A stretch of 64,000 nt of DNA from Teredinibacter sp. KSP-S5-2 (GTDB lineage Bacteria > Pseudomonadota > Gammaproteobacteria > Pseudomonadales > Cellvibrionaceae), in assembly GCF_032773895.1 (NCBI RefSeq), contig NZ_CP120416.1:1982001-2046000 (forward strand), read 5' to 3'. Below the pieces are notes generated by a model. The model searched no databases. It was not told the DNA's origin and saw nothing but the letters and a program-made list of their open reading frames with translations. The translations under genes and the position numbers were made by a program. Shown here one piece after another: positions 52,739 to 61,419 of this stretch (within the stretch, counting starts at the first letter, position 1; each line of letters starts with the position of its first letter).

Positions 52739-54082
52739 CTACTGATCAAGAATTGACTGAATTGTCTTTGCATGTTGCCACATCTTGTTTTTGCTTATTT
52801 TTTCTTCTGGGAGCTGGGTAACAAGTCTTATTATGTCAGCGTTTACAAGAAGCGAGTTGTCTATATCCGAATTGCTGCCCGCGATATAAGCTCCAAGTTC
52901 GATCATATCTTGAGCTTCTGAATAAACTGATAGTTGCTTTCTTAATAGTCCAATTGTTTTTTTCTGTTCGCTGTCAAAAAGTCTTCCAATTAAACGACTT
53001 AAGCTGTTTGGAATATCTATTGCCGGATACTGGTTTTTTGATGCAATAGTCCTTGATAGAACAATATGTCCGTCAAGTAATGACCTCATATGATCAGATA
53101 TTGGTTCATTCATATCATCTCCCTCGACAAGAACGGTGTATATAGAGGTTATTGTTCCCTGGTTTTTGATTGTTCCGCCGCGTTCTAATAGTGGGGGGAG
53201 TAGTGAAAAAACTGAAGCAGGGTATCCTCTTGTTCCGATTGGTTCACCTGTGGATAGTCCTATTTCCCTTTGCGCCATAGCAAATCTGGTAATTGAGTCC
53301 ATTATTAGCAGAACATTTTTGTTTTTTTTCCTAAACCATTCCGCTATTGCTGTTGCGGAGTAAGTTGCTTGTTTTCTTAGGACGGCGGGTTGATCGGCAG
53401 TTGCTACTACTACTACAGAGCGTCGTAAACCATCCGTTCCAAGCGAGTCGTCTATAAAGTCAATTACTTCTCTTCCTCTTTCGCCAACGAGTGCTATAAC
53501 CACGACATCTGCGTCGGTATTAGCCGCAATCATACCTAGAAGAGTACTTTTACCTACACCACTTCCGGCGAATATTCCTATTCTTTGTCCTCGACCTAGA
53601 GGACAAAAAAGGTCTATAGCTGTAACCCCTGTATGAAGGCATTCGTTAATAGGTACCCTATGAAGAGGGTTTATTGGTGGTGAATGAGTACTGACAGAGT
53701 CCTGGTTTTTTGTTTTAATTCGATTGTCCAGGGGGTTGCCGAGGGGATCAATCACAGATCCAAGAAGGTCATCGCCAATATTTAGGTCTAGACTTTTTTC
53801 TAGAGGAATAACCCTACTATTGAGACATAGTCCCTGTGAATTACCAAATGGCATGAGCAAAATGCGGCCATCTCGTAGTCCGACAACTTCTGCTAGTACT
53901 TTAATGCCGCTACGAGCTTGAATTATTTCTACTAGTTCTCCTTGGAGAACGTCGCAACCTGATGCTTCGAGCAATGTACCATGTACTGCGGTTAAGCGTC
54001 CTGCACTTATTCCAAGTTTTGTAGATCTAATTGCATTTATGTATCGATCAGTACTAATTAAGAAATTATTCTTCTTCACCAC
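52739..54082 (-). CDS. fliI: flagellar export ATPase FliI
   Basis: A 447-residue F1-beta-like ATPase (E. coli 457). Walker A GSGVGKST lies at 173-180, then ALVGERGREV, Walker B-type KNVLLIMDSITRFAMAQREIGLSTGEPIGTRGYP and the C-terminal IPNSLSRLIGRL region. It overlaps fliH by 17 nt. It energises export of axial proteins. Confidence 0.96.
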   Translation of the reverse strand: MVKKNNFLISTDRYINAIRSTKLGISAGRLTAVHGTLLEASGCDVLQGELVEIIQARSGIKVLAEVVGLRDGRILLMPFGNSQGLCLNSRVIPLEKSLDLNIGDDLLGSVIDPLGNPLDNRIKTKNQDSVSTHSPPINPLHRVPINECLHTGVTAIDLFCPLGRGQRIGIFAGSGVGKSTLLGMIAANTDADVVVIALVGERGREVIDFIDDSLGTDGLRRSVVVVATADQPAVLRKQATYSATAIAEWFRKKNKNVLLIMDSITRFAMAQREIGLSTGEPIGTRGYPASVFSLLPPLLERGGTIKNQGTITSIYTVLVEGDDMNEPISDHMRSLLDGHIVLSRTIASKNQYPAIDIPNSLSRLIGRLFDSEQKKTIGLLRKQLSVYSEAQDMIELGAYIAGSNSDIDNSLLVNADIIRLVTQLPEEKISKNKMWQHAKTIQSILDQ

Positions 54083-54782
54083 TCTTTTCCCTTAAAGTGG
54101 TTATTAATGAAGTTTGAAGTTGGCTGAGTATGGTATTTATACCAACTTCTTTTGAACTGTAGGCTGAATCTATTCTGCATTCTCCAAGTTTAACAGTTGA
54201 ATCAGATATTATTTTAATGTTCCCATCAATTTTACACGCAATTTTTTCAAAAAGGCTAATTTCCTTCTCACTAACACAAAGTGTTAGTTCGTTAGTATCA
54301 GCAAGGTTGTTAATTTCTTTTTTAGTAATTTTTTCGACAACAGAGTTGTATACATTGTCTTCGCTGATTAGTTTTACTAAGCATTCGTTTGTCAGTAATA
54401 CCAAAGCTTCTTCCATTTCTTGTTTGAACCCAGCTTTATATCTCTCCAATTCTTTCTTCAGGATGGAAAGGACTTCAAGCTCGTTGTTAACGCTAGCCTT
54501 CAGTTCGTTAAGTTCTCTATGGTGTTTTCGTTCTATTGAGTCAATTTTATTTAGAAAGTCACTTTCCATTTCCCCTCTTATTTTTAGCAGTTTATCTTCG
54601 TTTGACTTAGTTTCTTTATTGTTGTGTTTTAATTTGCCGGTTTTCTGGGTTGAAGAGTGTGTCTCTATGTTTGTTTGATCCAATTTTATTTCCGTGGATA
54701 CATCGACTCTTGACGTAGTAGTGCTATGAGGTAGAATTCGAACACTGCCGAGAATTTTCGCACTTTTAATTAACTTGTTCAT
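54066..54782 (-). CDS. fliH: FliH-type ATPase regulator
   Basis: A 238-residue protein (E. coli 235). It has a disordered N terminus, a long coiled coil (about residues 60-120: SNEDKLLKIRGEMESDFLNKIDSIERKHHRELNEL) and a C-terminal V/A-ATPase E-subunit-like domain with VKLGECRIDSAYSSKEVGIN. It is placed between the fliG-position gene and fliI, overlapping both. It links the ATPase to the C-ring. Confidence 0.85.
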   Translation of the reverse strand: MNKLIKSAKILGSVRILPHSTTTSRVDVSTEIKLDQTNIETHSSTQKTGKLKHNNKETKSNEDKLLKIRGEMESDFLNKIDSIERKHHRELNELKASVNNELEVLSILKKELERYKAGFKQEMEEALVLLTNECLVKLISEDNVYNSVVEKITKKEINNLADTNELTLCVSEKEISLFEKIACKIDGNIKIISDSTVKLGECRIDSAYSSKEVGINTILSQLQTSLITTLREKSGEEE

Positions 54783-55149
54783 CTAGTTCCCTTGCTATTC
54801 TTATAAGAGCATTTTTTAACTGCATTGGTGTTTTTTGAATTGTAATTTTACTAGATGAATTAAGAGCCTCTTTTCCCGTTAGAATGTTTTGCCAGATTTC
54901 GGGTAGTTTGGATATGTGAAAAATATCTTTCGAGTCATCGCTGGATTTCTGCATCTGTGGGGCGGCATAAACCTCCACTTTATCAATAAGGTCAAAAGAT
55001 AATCTATTCTCTTTGACTATATTTAGAGATTCGGCCTGTTTTAATAATGGACTAATTACACCTAACTCTTTTTCGGAAAGGTTGTTTAATATCCATTCTT
55101 TGTCTTTTTCCTCTAGACAAAGGAGTTTAAGCACCAGTTTTCTACTCAT
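54766..55149 (-). CDS. 127-residue protein at the fliG position (FliG N-domain-like or SctK-like)
   Basis: The gene overlaps fliF by 8 nt and fliH by 17 nt, exactly where fliG (about 330 residues) belongs. The product begins RKLVLKLLCLEEKDKEWILNNLSEKELGVISPLL, comparable to the FliG N-terminal helices (LLxLGxxxAAxVxxHLSxxExxxL) that grip the FliF tail. It has no ARMM domain, no EHPQTIA(F/L)ILS-type motif, no GGVG and no charged torque helix. There is no frame in the surrounding sequence that could supply the missing 200 residues, because the next genes overlap it. It could equally be a SctK-like linker, which sits at the same position in injectisome operons. Confidence 0.7.
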   Translation of the reverse strand: MSRKLVLKLLCLEEKDKEWILNNLSEKELGVISPLLKQAESLNIVKENRLSFDLIDKVEVYAAPQMQKSSDDSKDIFHISKLPEIWQNILTGKEALNSSSKITIQKTPMQLKNALIRIARELDEQVN

Positions 55150-56512
55150 TCTTATCTTGAACCTGCTCGTTTGCCCATTGTTTAATTTCCAGTAGGAGAG
55201 TGTTCATTTCTTCTTGAGAAAGCTGTTTTTCTTTTCTCGGTGTCTTTCTAAGTAAAGTTGTTGTGATGATAAGTATGAGAGTAATTAACAGAAGAATAAC
55301 GCTAAATACATAAATAGTTTTTTTGTCTTTGTAAATTGATTTATCTAAACTACTTTTTTCTGGAGGTGTTGCTATTGTCGAGTCGCTGTCTTTTGCACTT
55401 TTTTCCTCTTTATTTGTTTCTGAATAGGCAACGGATATGGTGTCACCACGCTCTTTTTCCAGTCCAAGAGCGGAGCTTACTAGTGCACTTATGATTTCTT
55501 TTGTTTCTGTAGTTATTTTTTCTCCAATAACAATTCCTACGCTGATTTTTTCTATTCCACCAGTAGCATACTCGATTTCTGATTTTTCTCTGGAGTAAAT
55601 AAATTCCTGTTCAAGTGAAGAGTTGTTTTGTGCGTTCTTAAGTTCTCCATCGGAGGTCTTTTTGCTTACGCTTTTTATTGGGTATCCGCCGTTATTTCCT
55701 TCGTTGTTTGGAAGTATTTCTTCTCGGATCGACTTTATTTTGTCCATGTTATACTTAATGCTAACTACAGCTTGTACATTTTTAGTCTTTAGCATTTCAA
55801 TAACGAGGTTTTTTATTTTTTCTTCATAGCTCAATTCGAGATTTCTGTTTTGTTCAATTCCGAAAGTTTTTTCGCTACCCTTTATAAAGGATATTACTCT
55901 TCCTCGTTCATCAAGTACTACCACATTTTCGGTCGATAGTTGATCTACAGAAGTTGCTACTAGTCTGCGTATACCTTCAATTTGATCGTCTGATAGTGCC
56001 GTGTTTCTGATAGCTGTAATTGTTACTGACGCTTTGGGTATTGAGCTTTTATCTTTAAAAATCGATTCTTTGGGTAATGATAGATGAACTCTGGCATTTT
56101 TAACTCCGGAAAATCCTGCTACGGTTTTTGCAATTTCAGTTTCCAGGGCTCTTTGATAATTTATTCTCTGTGTGAATTCAGACATCCCGTATTCGGCTTC
56201 ATTAAATAGCTCAAAACCAATTTTTGTTTCGGATGGAATGCCGTATTCATTTAGTCGGGATCTCACATCTAAAAGAGAGGTGTTTTGGACGAGTATTGCT
56301 CCGGTTTGGCTTTCTTCTCGGTATGGAATTCCCCATTCCATTAGATGGTTCTGAACTTTCAGTTTTGTATCCGGATTCATTTCGCTGCCAATGACTGGAG
56401 TCCATTTAGGAGATAAAATCCACCATGTTGCCCCAATCGCTATTGCTACAATTAGAACGATTCCAAGAATTAATCCATTCTTTTTTGATTGAAAAATAAG
56501 TAAATCAGCCAC
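55142..56512 (-). CDS. fliF: MS-ring protein FliF
   Basis: A 456-residue membrane ring protein (E. coli 552). It has an N-terminal helix (GLILGIVLIVAIAIGATWW), ring-building motifs (RALETEIAKTVAGFSGVKNARVHLSLP, ASVTITAIRN, QIEGIRRLVATSVDQLSTENVVVLDERGRV) and a C-terminal helix (TIYVFSVILLLITLILIITTTLL). The cytoplasmic tail of about 35 residues ends in LLLEIKQWANEQVQ, similar to the FliG-binding tail of FliF. The shortening is in the periplasmic beta-collar region. Confidence 0.93.
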   Translation of the reverse strand: MADLLIFQSKKNGLILGIVLIVAIAIGATWWILSPKWTPVIGSEMNPDTKLKVQNHLMEWGIPYREESQTGAILVQNTSLLDVRSRLNEYGIPSETKIGFELFNEAEYGMSEFTQRINYQRALETEIAKTVAGFSGVKNARVHLSLPKESIFKDKSSIPKASVTITAIRNTALSDDQIEGIRRLVATSVDQLSTENVVVLDERGRVISFIKGSEKTFGIEQNRNLELSYEEKIKNLVIEMLKTKNVQAVVSIKYNMDKIKSIREEILPNNEGNNGGYPIKSVSKKTSDGELKNAQNNSSLEQEFIYSREKSEIEYATGGIEKISVGIVIGEKITTETKEIISALVSSALGLEKERGDTISVAYSETNKEEKSAKDSDSTIATPPEKSSLDKSIYKDKKTIYVFSVILLLITLILIITTTLLRKTPRKEKQLSQEEMNTLLLEIKQWANEQVQDKNE

Positions 56513-56526
56513 AAGTTATTTCCGTT

Positions 56527-56823
56527 TTATAGTCTAATTCGTGTAATTGTTTCGTAAGCTTCCAAAACTTTATTTCTTACCTGGACTGCAATATTCAGTG
56601 AAAGCTTGGCTTCCTCCATGGCAATCATTAGTTCATGTGTTGAAATTGGCTTTTTAACGATATAGTCGGAAATGGCTGTATTCGCAGCGGAAACGTCTGT
56701 ATCTAAATGTGTAAGTGCATTCAAGAACACGTTAGATATAGATTCACTAGGTTCGCGATTTGAGTATTGTTGGATAGTATTCGCTGTAAGTTCTGATGTA
56801 ATAGGCGAAATAGGGGTTATCAT
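56527..56823 (-). CDS. fliE: FliE, MS-ring/rod junction protein
   Basis: A 98-residue protein (E. coli 104) with the conserved C-terminal ISTHELMIAMEEAKLSLNIAVQVRNKVLEAYETITRIRL. It is placed between flgC and fliF in the common flgB-flgC-fliE-fliF order. Confidence 0.93.
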   Translation of the reverse strand: MITPISPITSELTANTIQQYSNREPSESISNVFLNALTHLDTDVSAANTAISDYIVKKPISTHELMIAMEEAKLSLNIAVQVRNKVLEAYETITRIRL

Positions 56824-56825
56824 AA

Positions 56826-57218
56826 CTATTTTCCTCCAATAGATAATGCTGCTTTGTTCATTTCTGAGTTAGTATCATACGCTTTAATGTTCGCTTCATA
56901 TGATCGTAAAGCGGAAACCAACGTTGCCATCTCGTGAACCGGGTCTGTATTTATAAGATATATGTATCCTTGTTTATTTGCATTTGGATGTGATGGATTA
57001 TGGATAGCTTTAATTTCTGGTTGAACGCTTCCGCTTTCCTGATTTGTTTGGTTAACGAGTATAGAGAAATTTGCTAGTTTATTCGCTGCATCAATTGCAT
57101 CTGCAGCATTTGAATACGCTATGTTCGCATGGGATAGTCGAAGTGATGCTAGTTCAACTCGTTGTCGTTCGAAGTTCATGCCAAGTTTTGCAATATTTGC
57201 CAAGGATATACTGTCCAT
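56826..57218 (-). CDS. flgC: proximal rod protein FlgC
   Basis: A 130-residue rod protein (E. coli 134). The N-terminal helix LGMNFERQRVELASLRLSHANIAYSNA and C-terminal DPVHEMATLVSALRSYEANIKAYDTNSEM are FlgC-like. The N-terminal SxNIANxxT signature is modified (SHANIAYSNA). Start and flgB stop overlap as TAATG. Confidence 0.88.
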   Translation of the reverse strand: MDSISLANIAKLGMNFERQRVELASLRLSHANIAYSNAADAIDAANKLANFSILVNQTNQESGSVQPEIKAIHNPSHPNANKQGYIYLINTDPVHEMATLVSALRSYEANIKAYDTNSEMNKAALSIGGK

Positions 57219-57580
57219 TATTTACTACCTTTTGATGCGATTTCCATTAGAGCGTATTTTCTAGATAGAGCTTCAGCTATTGTTTTGTATCGTCCTTTTG
57301 CATGAGACAACTCCAGAACTTCGTTGTCTAAAGCGACCGCTCCAAAGAGTGAGTCTGATCCAGTTTCTGATATAGTTGCTTTCATGTTAATAATATTTTT
57401 GGTGGAGAGCTTGTTGACGTTTTCCATTTCTTTTGCTGCTACTTTAAGTAATTCATCAAAGTTTCCTTTCTGCTTAATCCCGCCTTGATTGGCTAGTTGA
57501 ATATTATTTGCTGCAACACTTGCTCTTTGTCTTTCAAGATTGAGAGACCAGCTAATCATGTTGATTGTGAAGTCTGACAT
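57218..57580 (-). CDS. flgB: proximal rod protein FlgB
   Basis: A 120-residue rod protein (E. coli 138) with WSLNLERQRASVAANNIQLANQGG at the N terminus, the KQKGNFDELLKVA segment and C-terminal DNEVLELSHAKGRYKTIAEALSRKYALM, as in FlgB. The N termini of this protein and FlgC share an unusual LNxERQRxxxA pattern. Confidence 0.88.
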   Translation of the reverse strand: MSDFTINMISWSLNLERQRASVAANNIQLANQGGIKQKGNFDELLKVAAKEMENVNKLSTKNIINMKATISETGSDSLFGAVALDNEVLELSHAKGRYKTIAEALSRKYALMEIASKGSK

Positions 57581-57591
57581 CGTTGATCCCC

Positions 57592-58707
57592 TTATTGTAT
57601 TATTAGTTCCGCGTGCAATGCGCCGGCAGCTTTTATTGATTCAAGAATAGAAATTGTGTCTCTGGTACTTAGTTTTATTTTTTTGAGTGAGTTAACGAGA
57701 TCGCCCACTGTGGTGCCGCCTTTTAACGTAACGCTTCGAGATGTTTCTTCTTCTAGCTTTATAGATGTGTCAGGAACAACAGTTGTTCCTATACTGTCAC
57801 TGGGTCGTACAAGATACTGAGGTTGATACACGCCAAAAGATGTTTCAATCTCAATTTTGAGACTTCCTTGAATAATACTTACATCACCTATAGTCACATC
57901 ACTTCCTGCGACGACTATGCCTGTTCTTTCGTTTACGACAACCTTCGCCTCAATGTCTGGCGAAACTTGAATATTTTCAAGCTTTGAAATAAAAGGAATT
58001 ATTTTTGTCTGGTTGTTTAGCTCGATTTCTATCTTTCCCGGATGAACTGCTGTTACCGTATTAGGAGTGAGTGTTGTTCTAATTTTTTCGACTATTCTGG
58101 ACGCAGTTGTATAATCAGGTTTATTTAGAAGGATGTTTATTTTCCCAGAAAAATCCTGGAAATTTGGAGGAGACTGCTCAACAGAGGCGCCATTGGAAAT
58201 TCGACCTACAGTTGTTTGATTTTTTTTTGATTTATTACTGTAAGACGTTGTCTCGTATCCACCAACAATCAGGGAGCCTTGCGCTAGTGCATATAGTCTT
58301 TGGTCAGGCCCGTATAAAGGGCATAGCAATAATGTTCCTCCTGCTAGACTGCGGGCATCCCCTGTCGATGCGACACTCACATCAATACGATCCCCTGGCT
58401 CTCCGAATCTAGGTAGTTCAGCTGTGACTATAACTGCAGCAACATTTTTTGCATTTAAATCGTTTTCTTCAACTTCAAGACCAAAGCGACTTAGAGTGTT
58501 TGCCAGGGATTGGAGTGTTACTTTGTTTTTTTGTGAATCTCCAGTCCCAGAAAGCCCTACAACAATGCCATATCCTATTAATGCAACTTCTCTATTGCCT
58601 TCGATCCTGGCGAGGTTTTTCAAACGAACCTCGTATGCGTTTGAATTGGAAGCTATTGCTAACGTTAATAAGAAAAAAGTAATTATCTTCAAAACAACCT
58701 CATCCAT
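57592..58707 (-). CDS. flgI: P-ring protein FlgI
   Basis: A 371-residue periplasmic protein (E. coli 365) with a signal peptide (LKIITFFLLTLAIASNSNA), the strongly conserved VRLKNLARIEGNREVALIGYGIVVGLSGTGD, and the C-terminal VGDLVNSLKKIKLSTRDTISILESIKAAGALHAELII. It starts inside the end of flgH (19-nt overlap). Confidence 0.96.
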   Translation of the reverse strand: MDEVVLKIITFFLLTLAIASNSNAYEVRLKNLARIEGNREVALIGYGIVVGLSGTGDSQKNKVTLQSLANTLSRFGLEVEENDLNAKNVAAVIVTAELPRFGEPGDRIDVSVASTGDARSLAGGTLLLCPLYGPDQRLYALAQGSLIVGGYETTSYSNKSKKNQTTVGRISNGASVEQSPPNFQDFSGKINILLNKPDYTTASRIVEKIRTTLTPNTVTAVHPGKIEIELNNQTKIIPFISKLENIQVSPDIEAKVVVNERTGIVVAGSDVTIGDVSIIQGSLKIEIETSFGVYQPQYLVRPSDSIGTTVVPDTSIKLEEETSRSVTLKGGTTVGDLVNSLKKIKLSTRDTISILESIKAAGALHAELIIQ

Positions 58708-59258
58708 CTCAATAGCTTCATGAAAACACCTTCGTGATTTGCGCTAGATACAATTCCTTTACCTTGAATTTCGATTTCGGCGTTTGCAACTCTCGTAGAT
58801 GAAAGTGTATTGTCTTTGGTTATATCGTCTATTCGAGCTATCCCGGTTAATATAACCATTTGTTTCTCGTTGTTAATAATAAGGTTTTGTCTGCCTTCCA
58901 AAGCAACAAGTCCGTTATCGAGCACTTCGATGATTTGAACACTAACGGTTGCTTTTGCACTACCATTGCGAACCGTGTGACCTTTTCCTTTTCCTTCTCT
59001 TTCTATTGATAATCCTATTGAAGGCTGGTTGATCGTATCATACGCTCCCATATCAATTCCTGTAGATTTTGTTGTCCCGGTTCCTGCAGAGGACTGAGCA
59101 CGAGTAGATTCAGAAATCAAAATTACAAGAGGATCCCCAACTCTATAGGCTCTACGGTCGCTGGCCAGCCCTTGATATGAATCGATATCAATCAAACTGT
59201 TTGCAAAAGCCGTAGAAGAAATCAAATTAAAGACTATACTAAATAATATGAACCTCAT
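58689..59258 (-). CDS. flgH: L-ring protein FlgH lacking a lipobox
   Basis: The start chosen is ATG 59258 (MRFILFSIVFNL), giving a signal peptide and 189 residues; the longer frame reads through flgA. The core DRRAYRVGDPLVILISEST, ALEGRQNLIINNEKQMVILTGIARIDDI and the C-terminal IEIQGKGIVSSANHEG are clear FlgH. The signal ends in STAFA-NSL, a signal-peptidase I site, with no Cys, so the protein cannot be lipidated in the usual way, and the N-terminal linker of classical FlgH is missing. It overlaps flgA by 20 nt. Confidence 0.93.
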   Translation of the reverse strand: MRFILFSIVFNLISSTAFANSLIDIDSYQGLASDRRAYRVGDPLVILISESTRAQSSAGTGTTKSTGIDMGAYDTINQPSIGLSIEREGKGKGHTVRNGSAKATVSVQIIEVLDNGLVALEGRQNLIINNEKQMVILTGIARIDDITKDNTLSSTRVANAEIEIQGKGIVSSANHEGVFMKLLRWMRLF

Positions 59259-59940
59259 CTTCTGAGATGATTTTTGCTTTAATAGAGCCTTCAGAGTTTT
59301 GAACTCGAATTGATATAACATCATTGACATTCCATCCATATTCCAGTGCTTCGCCTATGGCGATAATTTTGACATCGTTCGTTGTAAGTACGGCTTTAAT
59401 TGTCTTTCCTTTTGATATCATTGGGGGCGAGGAAAGATTTTCTTTAAATAAAGTTTGTCCTTTTCTAATTCTTTTTGTGCTAATTAATCCAATTGGTGGA
59501 TATTCATAGAAAATATGATTTATTCCTTCGTAGCGCGCTATGTTGACTTCTTCCTTTTTAATGTCATTTTTTTTTATTACTGACATAGGAGGTATATTTT
59601 TTCTTGCTATCCATGCTTCTCCCGTTGCAGATACCTTGTACCAAAACTCTGCTTTTTTTTTGCCTTTCAATCCTTTCCATGTAACTTTTATACGGCCTGC
59701 TTTAAGTGCTCCTATGTTGAATTCCCCAAGCTCATCTGCAGAGATATTTGGTGTAGTACGCCTTCCTATTAATACGGTAGATATGTTTCGGTATTTTTTA
59801 CTCAGCTTTTGGCATGTTGCTTGCGCAACATTTGAAACCGGGGCGACGATCTCCCTCTTTGTTTCGATTATGCTCTCAGGACTGCATTCAAAGCTATCCG
59901 AGATCAAAAGAGATGAAAAAATAAATGGCAAAAGAGTCAT
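59239..59940 (-). CDS. flgA: FlgA, P-ring assembly chaperone
   Basis: A 233-residue exported protein (E. coli 219) with a signal peptide (LLPFIFSSLLISDS) and the C-terminal SAF/FlgA domain: VARKNIPPMSVIKKNDIKKEEV-like run, RIRKGQTLFKENLSSPPMISKGKTIKAVL and ALEYGWNVNDVISIRVQNSEG. It assists FlgI assembly. It overlaps flgG by one nt. Confidence 0.9.
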   Translation of the reverse strand: MTLLPFIFSSLLISDSFECSPESIIETKREIVAPVSNVAQATCQKLSKKYRNISTVLIGRRTTPNISADELGEFNIGALKAGRIKVTWKGLKGKKKAEFWYKVSATGEAWIARKNIPPMSVIKKNDIKKEEVNIARYEGINHIFYEYPPIGLISTKRIRKGQTLFKENLSSPPMISKGKTIKAVLTTNDVKIIAIGEALEYGWNVNDVISIRVQNSEGSIKAKIISEDEVHII

Positions 59941-60713
59941 TATCTTCTCATGTTATTTATTGTTTCTAAAATTTGGTCTGCTGTTTGAATTAATCTGGCA
60001 TTTAACTGATAAGCTCTCTGAGCAAGAACCAAATTTGTCATTTCATCAACCAATGTTACATTGGATAACTCTATAAAACCTTGAGATACAGTTCCAGAGC
60101 CATTTTCTCCCGGCGTTTCTAGGATTACATCTGAGTCCTCACTTTTTAACGTATACATACTATTACCAATGGAATTCATTGAAGAGGTGTTCAGCACCTT
60201 TGCTAATTCTAAAGAGCCAAGTTCTAATGAGCTGGTTTCATCTGCATATTCACCAAGAACCAAACCATTTTTCTCAATTACGATGCTATCCACATCTGCT
60301 GGGATTTGAATGCTAGAGGTTAATCTGGCTCCATTAATAGTGAGGTAGCCTTCATCGTCAATCTGTAATCGACCTAGTCGAGTATATGCAAGAGAGCCAT
60401 CTTCGAGCTGAACTTCAAAAAATCCATTTCCGTCAATAGCAACATCAAGCATTCTGGATGTGTTTTTCAAGCCTCCTTGGGAAAAATCGACATCAGGAGT
60501 AGATATTCTTGTGCCTAAAGCATGGTTTGAGGTAGTGAGATCCATGTTAGATGTGTTTGGAGTGGGGTTATTGCTTGAAACCATGTCTACAAAATTAACA
60601 GTTGTTTTTTTGTATCCAACGGTATGCATATTAGCAACGTTATTTGACATGTAATCGAGCCATGCCTGGTTTGCCTTTAATCCTGTTTCAGACACGTGTA
60701 GTGCATCTATCAT
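59940..60713 (-). CDS. flgG: distal rod protein FlgG
   Basis: A 257-residue rod protein (E. coli 260): ALHVSETGLKANQAWLDYMSNNVANMHTVGYKK at the N terminus, the DVAIDGNGFFEVQLEDGSLAYTRLG block and C-terminal GFIELSNVTLVDEMTNLVLAQRAYQLNARLIQT. All conserved segments are intact. Confidence 0.95.
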   Translation of the reverse strand: MIDALHVSETGLKANQAWLDYMSNNVANMHTVGYKKTTVNFVDMVSSNNPTPNTSNMDLTTSNHALGTRISTPDVDFSQGGLKNTSRMLDVAIDGNGFFEVQLEDGSLAYTRLGRLQIDDEGYLTINGARLTSSIQIPADVDSIVIEKNGLVLGEYADETSSLELGSLELAKVLNTSSMNSIGNSMYTLKSEDSDVILETPGENGSGTVSQGFIELSNVTLVDEMTNLVLAQRAYQLNARLIQTADQILETINNMRR

Positions 60714-60714
60714 T

Positions 60715-61419
60715 TTATTTACCTACTTGGTTTATTCCCACATTTAATAATTCGTTGTATGTTGCAATGGCTCGTTGAACGCTTTCAATCTGGCGAGTCG
60801 TTTCCATCAAGCTAACCATTTCCGCCCCTGTATCAACATTGGATTGCTCCAGAGCGCCTTGAGCTATTTGATAGGAGGAGGCGATGCTAATCTCCCCGCT
60901 GGGTTTATATAATCCATCTCCTATCGGTATTAATTTGGAGTCGTCTTCGATGGAGTACAGAGTGATTTTTCCAATGTTCTCATCATTCTGGATAATAGTT
61001 CCATCAGACATAATATTCAGTTCATGTGTATTGTTTAACTCAATTGGACCGTTCTCTCCAATTATCGGTAAACCAGATTTTGTCGCCAGGTGTCCGTCTG
61101 CATTAACTGTCATGCTTCCATTTCGGCTCAAATAAATTTTATCGCTCTTTTTAACGCCTAGCCAAACATCTCCAATAATCGCTATGTCCAAAGGTCGATT
61201 GGTCACATTGAGCGTACCATTACTTCTATCAACCTTCGAGGTGGTTATAATTTCGCTGCTAGAATCATTTAACATTCTGTTAAATGAACTACTATCTATA
61301 CTACTTTTTATACTTTTGTATCCGGGTGTATTTACATTTGTAATATTTTGAGAGATAGAGTTCATGCTATCTATTCTTGCTCTCATTATCTGAGAGAGGC
61401 TCATTATCTGCTCGCTCAC
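60715..61419 (-). CDS. flgF: rod protein FlgF
   Basis: A 234-residue axial protein (E. coli 251) starting with GTG, which overlaps the flhA stop by one nt. N-terminal MNSISQNITNVNTPGYKS, middle DIAIIGDVWLGVKKSDKIYLSRNG and C-terminal GALEQSNVDTGAEMVSLMETTRQIESVQRAI fit FlgF, which pairs with FlgG just downstream. Confidence 0.9.
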   Translation of the reverse strand: MSEQIMSLSQIMRARIDSMNSISQNITNVNTPGYKSIKSSIDSSSFNRMLNDSSSEIITTSKVDRSNGTLNVTNRPLDIAIIGDVWLGVKKSDKIYLSRNGSMTVNADGHLATKSGLPIIGENGPIELNNTHELNIMSDGTIIQNDENIGKITLYSIEDDSKLIPIGDGLYKPSGEISIASSYQIAQGALEQSNVDTGAEMVSLMETTRQIESVQRAIATYNELLNVGINQVGK

